Below, in pieces: positions 59,484 through 64,000 of a stretch of 64,000 nucleotides of DNA (positions are counted from its first letter, which is position 1; each line of letters opens with the position of its first letter). The position numbers were made by a program, and so were the translations under genes. This DNA comes from Motiliproteus sp047633175 (lineage in GTDB: Bacteria; Pseudomonadota; Gammaproteobacteria; Pseudomonadales; Balneatricaceae). The stretch is taken from positions 1 through 64,000 of the forward strand of contig JBLIEQ010000015.1 in NCBI GenBank assembly GCA_047633175.1, written 5' to 3'. Below the pieces are notes generated by a model. The model saw only the letters and a list, made by a program, of their open reading frames with translations. It did no database searches and was not told the origin of the DNA.

Positions 59484-60164
59484 ATGTCTGTTTCTGTAAA
59501 AAAGGCCGTAATATTATTATCCGGTGGCTTGGATTCTGCCACGACCCTCGTGCTGGCTCGCCAGGCGGGTTATCAGTGTTATACGCTGAGTTTTAATTAT
59601 GGTCAGCGCGCGCTGGCCGAGCTGCAAGCGGCCGAGACGCTCTCGCAGCAGCAGGGTGTTATCGAGCACAAGACGATACGTTTTGATCTTGGGGATATCG
59701 GCGGCTCTGCGTTGACTGATCCGAGTATCGATATTCCTGATCATCTGGGGCAGGGTGTCCCCGTCACCTATGTGCCTGCGCGTAATACTCTGTTTCTGTC
59801 GATGGCGCTGGGGTGGGCCGAGGTTCTTGAGGCCGAGGCGATATTTATAGGCGTTAATGCCGTGGATTACTCCGGCTATCCCGACTGCCGCCCCGAGTTT
59901 ATAGACGCGTTTCAGGCGATGGCGAATGTGGCGACCAAGGCCGCTCTCGAGGGTAAACCGATACAAATCGAGACGCCACTGCTGCATTTGAGCAAGGCGC
60001 AGATTATTCAGCAAGGCGTCGCCGCCGGGTTCGATTATAGTCTTACCGTCTCCTGCTACCAGGCGGATGCTCAGGGGCGCGCCTGTGGTGTCTGCGACAG
60101 CTGTCGCCTGAGAGCCCAGGGGTTCGCAGAAGCCGGCGTGGCAGACCCGACGCGCTACCAATAA
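59484..60164 (+). CDS. queC: 7-cyano-7-deazaguanine synthase QueC
   Basis: A 226-residue PP-loop ATPase that converts 7-carboxy-7-deazaguanine to preQ0. The PP-loop is SGGLDSAT (13-20). Zinc is bound by four cysteines near the C-terminus (CYQADAQGRACGVCDSCRLR). ATG 59484 gives the normal family length; a GTG twelve codons upstream is in frame but has no ribosome site. With QueF near 12 kb it is part of the queuosine pathway. cpoB-queC adjacency is common in pseudomonads. Confidence 0.95.
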   Translation: MSVSVKKAVILLSGGLDSATTLVLARQAGYQCYTLSFNYGQRALAELQAAETLSQQQGVIEHKTIRFDLGDIGGSALTDPSIDIPDHLGQGVPVTYVPARNTLFLSMALGWAEVLEAEAIFIGVNAVDYSGYPDCRPEFIDAFQAMANVATKAALEGKPIQIETPLLHLSKAQIIQQGVAAGFDYSLTVSCYQADAQGRACGVCDSCRLRAQGFAEAGVADPTRYQ

Positions 60165-60172
60165 CGTTTTTT

Positions 60173-60420
60173 TGTAGGTCGGCGTTTTGTGGGTAGAAAG
60201 TAGTCCGACGCAGCCAGAACCCTGCCTCCATTGTTGGAATAAATCCCAACAACTCCCTCCCTGCTGCTAATAAGCTGTCGGACTAGAGTCCGACCTACAA
60301 TGCTCATACCTGTGGGAGCCGACCCACAGGGACGTGGGAAGTGCAGCTGTTGCAGGAGCCTTCAACTGCCTGCCTGCAGGCGATCTTTTGAAAAGATCGC
60401 CGGGAGCCCAGCTCCCACAA
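60173..60420. repeat. Cluster of REP-like palindromes after queC
   Basis: It contains GTAGGTCGG with GTGGGTAGAAAGTAGTCCGAC (60174-60209), the reverse GTCGGACTAGAGTCCGACCT palindrome (60276-60299), GTGGGAGCCGACCCACAGG (60312-60330) and GCAGGAGCC...CTGCCTGCAGGCGATC with GAAAAGATCGC and GCTCCCACA (60351-60419). No coding gene is seen. Confidence 0.8.
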
Positions 60421-60429
60421 TAATCCTGC

Positions 60430-63204
60430 CTAACCTTCGCCAGCGCCCGTCCCGGTAGACCTGATCACCAGGCGGCGCTGATTCAGGGTGGCCAGTGTAT
60501 CCAGCAGCTGCTGTTTAGTCACTGCGGCGATGGCTTTGGTGAGTTGCTCGCGGCTGTCAAAGTTTAGATAACCCTTATCGATCTCCTGCCAGTAGCGACC
60601 GCTGCGCTGGCTCAGGCTTTGCTCCTGCTTCATCAGTTCATTGATCAGCCCCTGGCGATAACTCTCCAGGGTGGGTTTATCGATCGCCTCTATAAGTGCC
60701 TGTCCCCGGGAAAAGAAGCTGTCGATATCGCCCAGCAGAGTCTCGGGCGAGGCCGAGGGCGACTGGATCACCAGCGCTAAGGCAGGATGTTCCTGAATAG
60801 GCATCGGGGAGGCGAAGACCACGTAACCGCGCTGTTTCTCGGTACGCAACTCGGTATAGAAGGGGGCTGCGAGGACCTTGGCCAGTAATCCAAACCGGGC
60901 GCGCTCGGGGATGCTTTCTTGGTCGGCCTGCAGATACACGATCAGGGACGAGTCGTTGTGGTCTATCTCCAGCTCAAGTGTTTCGGTGCCGGGTGGTAGT
61001 TGCCGTGCTCGGGCCTGAGGGACGCCGACAGGTTCGACATCGGCCAACAGTTGCTGGATCAGGACGGCGGCCAGATTCAGGGCCTGCTCCTGGCTCAGGT
61101 TGCCATGGGCCAGAGCCTCTACATTACCCTGTTGCAGCAGCTCGGTCTTGAATCGCTGTAACTGCGGAGTATCGATGCTGTCGATGACCGCGAGTTGCTG
61201 CTCTGTGGACCAGCGTGGATCGAGGATGCGTTGGTAGAGGGCATCGAAGCCCTGGTTGTAGGGTTTGTCTTTGGCCTTGTTCTCCAGCTGCAGGCGCAGC
61301 CTCTGCTTGAGAATCGTGAGTTTGTCGGCATCGACTTCAAGTGTCATCAGGGTAGCGACGATCTTTTCGAGCAGCGGTTGCTGCCGGTCGCTGTAGCCGG
61401 AGATGCGCACGCTGAAACCGCGCACATGGGCGTAGATGCTGGTGTTGAGTCCGGCTTCGTAGGCGGGGTAGAGGAAGGCGTTGAGGCGCTCATCGACCAG
61501 CTGGGTCAGCAGTGCGGTCATCACCTGATGGCGTGGACTGTCGTTGGCCAGTGGCGAGCGGAAGCTGAAAAACAGATCCGCACGGGGCACCCGGAACTCA
61601 TCGTCCTGCTGATACCACAGCCGGAACCCCGGTTGCTCGAGCAGCGCAATGGGCTGGGTCATCGACTGGGGGGGGAGCACACTCAGATCCTGAGGAATAA
61701 AGGGGTTGGCTGCAGGGATTCTGAGTTGCGGGTTCAGTTCGATAGCGGCCAGCTCCGTGCGTAACTCGGCGGGCAGGGGTCGCAGCCGGTAGGGCGTCTG
61801 GTAGTGAGTTTCGGTCTGGTCGGTGTCCAGATCGGCCGCCGTCAGGGTCAGGAGCATATTGTCCGGACGCACATAGTTGAGGTAAGCCCGGATCAACGTG
61901 GGGTCGTACTCCTTGTAGAGGTAGTCGCCATGGAGCAGCTCCGAGGTCGGGTATTTACGCAGGTTGCTGGCCAAGTTGAGCGCCTCATGGACAGGCTTGC
62001 CGGGTTCGCGGAAGCGGAAGGCGATCTCGCTGAGTTGTTTCTGCTCCTCGAAGCGCGGCTGCTGTATCCCCTGTTGACGGATCCGCGCCACCTGCTGAAA
62101 CAGCAGTACCACGACCTCCTGATAATGGCTCATGCCCTGGGGGGTCAGGTCGATATTGACGCTGAGCGCGCTGGTGTCGTCATACACAAAGCCGGGACCG
62201 GCACTGAGCGCGCTGGCCCAGCCCCGGCGTTTGAGTTCGGCCAGCAGGCTGCCTTCGCCTTCGTGGCCTAGCAATGTACTTAGGTACCGCAGTGGCTTGC
62301 GATCGTAATAATCGCGGATGGGCGGAACCGGAAAGGTCAGTGAGAGTTCGTGCAGCTCTTTAAGGCTGCGGATATCGAGTTGTGCTGGCAGTGTCCCGCG
62401 CGTAAACAGGGGTACCGGATCCGGACGCGGGACCGTTGCCTGGCTGGGAATAGCCGCAAAACGCTGTTCGACCTGGGCTTTAAGTTCGGAGGTGGATTGG
62501 CGTCCCAGCACCACTAGAGACATGTTGTCGGCACTGTAATGGCGGCGGTAAAACTGTTTTAGGTTCTCTATCAGGGTGCCCTGAGCATTGTCTTTAAGGG
62601 TATCCAGGCTGCCGACGGCGAAGGTGGCCAGAGGATGCTCAGGGTTGATCACCTCCCGAAGCACCGCATACTGACGTCGGCCATCCTCTTTGAGTTTGGA
62701 TTGATACTCGGAATGGACGGCGTGGCGCTCGCGGTCGACATAGTCAGGGCTAAAGAGCGGGGCGATAAAGAAGCGGGAGAAGCGATCCAGCGCCGGTTCG
62801 AGCTGACTCTGTTCGATATCGAAAAAATAGTTGGTGCGGTCATGGGCTGTGAAGGCGTTATGGCTACCGCCGTGCTGGCTGATATAGGCCTGATAAGCGC
62901 CGGCATCGGGATACTTATCGGTCCCTAGGAACAGCATATGTTCGAGAAAGTGCGCCAGCCCCTGCGTCTGTTTAGGGTCATCGCCGCTGCCGACCCCGAC
63001 CTCCAGGCTGGCCGTGGCCTGATCGGTCGTCGGGTCGGAAATCACCGCGACTCTAAGGCCATTATCCAGCTCGAAGGCCAGATAGCTTCTGGGGTCGTTA
63101 AGGCTTTGGATGATCTCGCCGGCACGCGCCTGTGTGGTCAGGACGCTGATCAATAACAGCATAACCATTAGGACGCGGGTAAATAGAGCGGGCTGTCGAA
63201 GCAT
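60430..63204 (-). CDS. M16 family zinc protease, exported (pitrilysin/insulinase-like)
   Basis: A 924-residue periplasmic metalloprotease. Signal peptide 1-28 (VLMVMLLLISVLTTQARA). The inverted zinc motif HxxEH is in GLAHFLEHMLFLGTDKYPD (about 84-102), with the third ligand in ERHAVHSEY; HGGSHNAFTAHDRTNYFF is typical of the pitrilysin (protease III) group. The second inactive half follows. Length resembles E. coli PtrA (962). It degrades peptides. It stands alone between two repeat clusters. Confidence 0.92.
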   Translation of the reverse strand: MLRQPALFTRVLMVMLLLISVLTTQARAGEIIQSLNDPRSYLAFELDNGLRVAVISDPTTDQATASLEVGVGSGDDPKQTQGLAHFLEHMLFLGTDKYPDAGAYQAYISQHGGSHNAFTAHDRTNYFFDIEQSQLEPALDRFSRFFIAPLFSPDYVDRERHAVHSEYQSKLKEDGRRQYAVLREVINPEHPLATFAVGSLDTLKDNAQGTLIENLKQFYRRHYSADNMSLVVLGRQSTSELKAQVEQRFAAIPSQATVPRPDPVPLFTRGTLPAQLDIRSLKELHELSLTFPVPPIRDYYDRKPLRYLSTLLGHEGEGSLLAELKRRGWASALSAGPGFVYDDTSALSVNIDLTPQGMSHYQEVVVLLFQQVARIRQQGIQQPRFEEQKQLSEIAFRFREPGKPVHEALNLASNLRKYPTSELLHGDYLYKEYDPTLIRAYLNYVRPDNMLLTLTAADLDTDQTETHYQTPYRLRPLPAELRTELAAIELNPQLRIPAANPFIPQDLSVLPPQSMTQPIALLEQPGFRLWYQQDDEFRVPRADLFFSFRSPLANDSPRHQVMTALLTQLVDERLNAFLYPAYEAGLNTSIYAHVRGFSVRISGYSDRQQPLLEKIVATLMTLEVDADKLTILKQRLRLQLENKAKDKPYNQGFDALYQRILDPRWSTEQQLAVIDSIDTPQLQRFKTELLQQGNVEALAHGNLSQEQALNLAAVLIQQLLADVEPVGVPQARARQLPPGTETLELEIDHNDSSLIVYLQADQESIPERARFGLLAKVLAAPFYTELRTEKQRGYVVFASPMPIQEHPALALVIQSPSASPETLLGDIDSFFSRGQALIEAIDKPTLESYRQGLINELMKQEQSLSQRSGRYWQEIDKGYLNFDSREQLTKAIAAVTKQQLLDTLATLNQRRLVIRSTGTGAGEG

Positions 63205-63299
63205 TAGGCGGCACTCGGTGGGTGGCGAGAGTTAGGAATAGTTGAAGATTAGACACGGACGGGCAGCAGGGTTCCCGGTCTGGGGCAGAAAGTCGCCCG

Positions 63300-63452
63300 T
63301 CAGAGGCAGGCTCTTGCAACAACTGCACGCCTGAGGGTCGGCATTTTGTGGGTGGAATGTAGTCCGGCAGTACTGGCAAGGAGCTGCCATTCGTCAGGCT
63401 GAAGCCTGGCCCACAAAATGCTCCCTGTGGGTCGGCTCCCACAAGGACCTAT
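63300..63452. repeat. REP-like repeats between M16 protease and small unknown gene
   Basis: It contains GCAGGCTCTTGCAACAACTG, GTGGGTGGAATGTAGTCCGGC (63349-63369), the reverse GTCAGGCTGAAGCCTGGCCC (63395-63414) and GTGGGTCGGCTCCCACAAGG (63427-63446). These belong to the families seen elsewhere in the window. Confidence 0.75.
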
Positions 63453-63474
63453 CAACAACCCATAAATAGCCCGT

Positions 63475-63747
63475 CTAATGACTGGCAGGCAGGGCTTCAC
63501 GGGCCAGCTTGATTGCAGCAGCGGTCTGATCCTGCTCGGGATCCAGTTCGGCGATCGCTCTGAGGGCACTGACACTGCGTCCGAGTGCTTGCTCCTGCTG
63601 CTTATACAGCTGGTTGATTGCGGTATCTATCGCGCCGTACAGCTCCTGGATCTGGGCGTTGCGATCGGCGGCAGGATCGACGTTGTTAAGAACTTGGAGG
63701 CAGGCACGAGCCACCTGCATATATTTTTGATCTTGGGTCTTATGCAT
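63475..63747 (-). CDS. Small helical protein, unknown
   Basis: A 90-residue soluble protein, all-helical in appearance (MQVARACLQVLNNVDPAADRNAQIQELYGAIDTAINQLYKQQEQALGRSVSALRAIAELDPEQDQ). No membrane segment or known motif. It is divergent from the partial gene at the window end. No function is proposed. Confidence 0.6.
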   Translation of the reverse strand: MHKTQDQKYMQVARACLQVLNNVDPAADRNAQIQELYGAIDTAINQLYKQQEQALGRSVSALRAIAELDPEQDQTAAAIKLAREALPASH

Positions 63748-63916
63748 GCTGCATCTCTGAAAAAAGTTATGTATAGGCCATGATACTGTGTCGCAGCGCG
63801 GGATAATACCGGGGCGTTGGCGAAGGCACTGAGAATGGGTGCTTTTTTTGACCCGGCGTCTGATTTAGAATCAACGGCTAACAGGCTCATTCGGGGCTCA
63901 TCATAAAGGAGATGGC

Positions 63917-64000
63917 ATGAATCGGGAAAAGGTCGCTTTTGCATTTTTTATCGTGTTGGCTCTGACCGTTAACTTTGGTTTTTTTATAGGTGATATCGAT
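63917..64000 (+). CDS. Small membrane protein, N-terminal part only (DUF6394-like)
   Basis: The first 28 codons are in the window: MNREKVAFAFFIVLALTVNF then GFFIGDID, one membrane segment. An excellent ribosome site (AAAGGAG) lies 5 to 6 bases before ATG 63917. The start resembles the DUF6394 group of short membrane proteins of pseudomonads and marine bacteria, recalled from memory. The gene runs off the right edge. Confidence 0.6.
   Translation, partial: MNREKVAFAFFIVLALTVNFGFFIGDID

Overview
The window is a 64 kb piece of a gammaproteobacterial chromosome, most likely from a marine member of the Oceanospirillales/Pseudomonadales. This rests on gene content and order: a Pro-Arg-His-Leu tRNA group followed by tig-clpP-clpX-lon-hupB-ppiD, as in Pseudomonas; ruvCAB-ybgC-tolQRAB; an NhaB sodium/proton antiporter; AcnB; MiaE; QueF and QueC. 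Species-level assignment is not possible by reading alone. Coding density is high. Most genes are recognisable housekeeping genes.

Layout. 1-56 is the 3' tail of a 5S rRNA, so an rRNA operon ends at the left edge; its terminator and tail are partly duplicated and inverted. 350-610 is packed with dispersed palindromic repeats. 671-8922 holds cmoM, a PilZ protein, a lytic transglycosylase with a partial copy of its own 3' end, a DnaJ-related protein, fadH with a divergent TetR regulator, fetB and an unknown membrane protein. 9157-9552 holds two Glu-Gly tRNA pairs. 9687-16602 has a two-gene ABC-2 exporter, queF, a nitroreductase, a thioesterase-fold protein, a diguanylate cyclase, an MscS channel and a small membrane protein. 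16661-21782 has a LysR regulator, a DUF3820 protein, a cupin regulator, the arsenate-detoxification pair gapdh-arsJ and a membrane-anchored Mrr-like protein. 21945-37188 is housekeeping: nhaB, zapE, a DUF2185 protein, acnB, miaE, a DUF502 protein, an HDOD protein, lpxH-ppiB, ppiA, glnS, cysS, folD. 37436-47250 holds the tRNA group and the proteostasis block. 47413-60164 holds ruvCAB, ybgC, tolQRAB, an inserted two-gene block, pal, cpoB and queC. The right end has a large M16 protease, a small unknown gene and the first 28 codons of another.

The strongest candidate for a new system lies at 53804-57708. Between tolB and pal, normally adjacent, sit a small autotransporter (short four-cysteine passenger, Ser/Thr-rich linker, C-terminal beta-barrel) and a TPR protein with a SPINDLY/OGT-type (GT41) glycosyltransferase domain. 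I infer a protein O-glycosylation module in which the transferase modifies the autotransporter. A TTGACA promoter upstream of pal would keep pal expressed despite the insertion.

Two structural themes run through the non-coding DNA. One is a set of dispersed REP-like palindromes (GTAGGTCGGACTTTAGTCC-type, GTGGGTTAGGCTTTAGCC-type and GCAGGCAGGCTCCCACA-type). The other is short imperfect tandem repeats with a period of 12 to 16 bp, many starting at or near a stop codon, plus longer local duplications at gene ends: a triplicated arsJ start region and a duplicated transglycosylase 3' end. Together they suggest frequent slippage-type duplication at gene borders in this genome.
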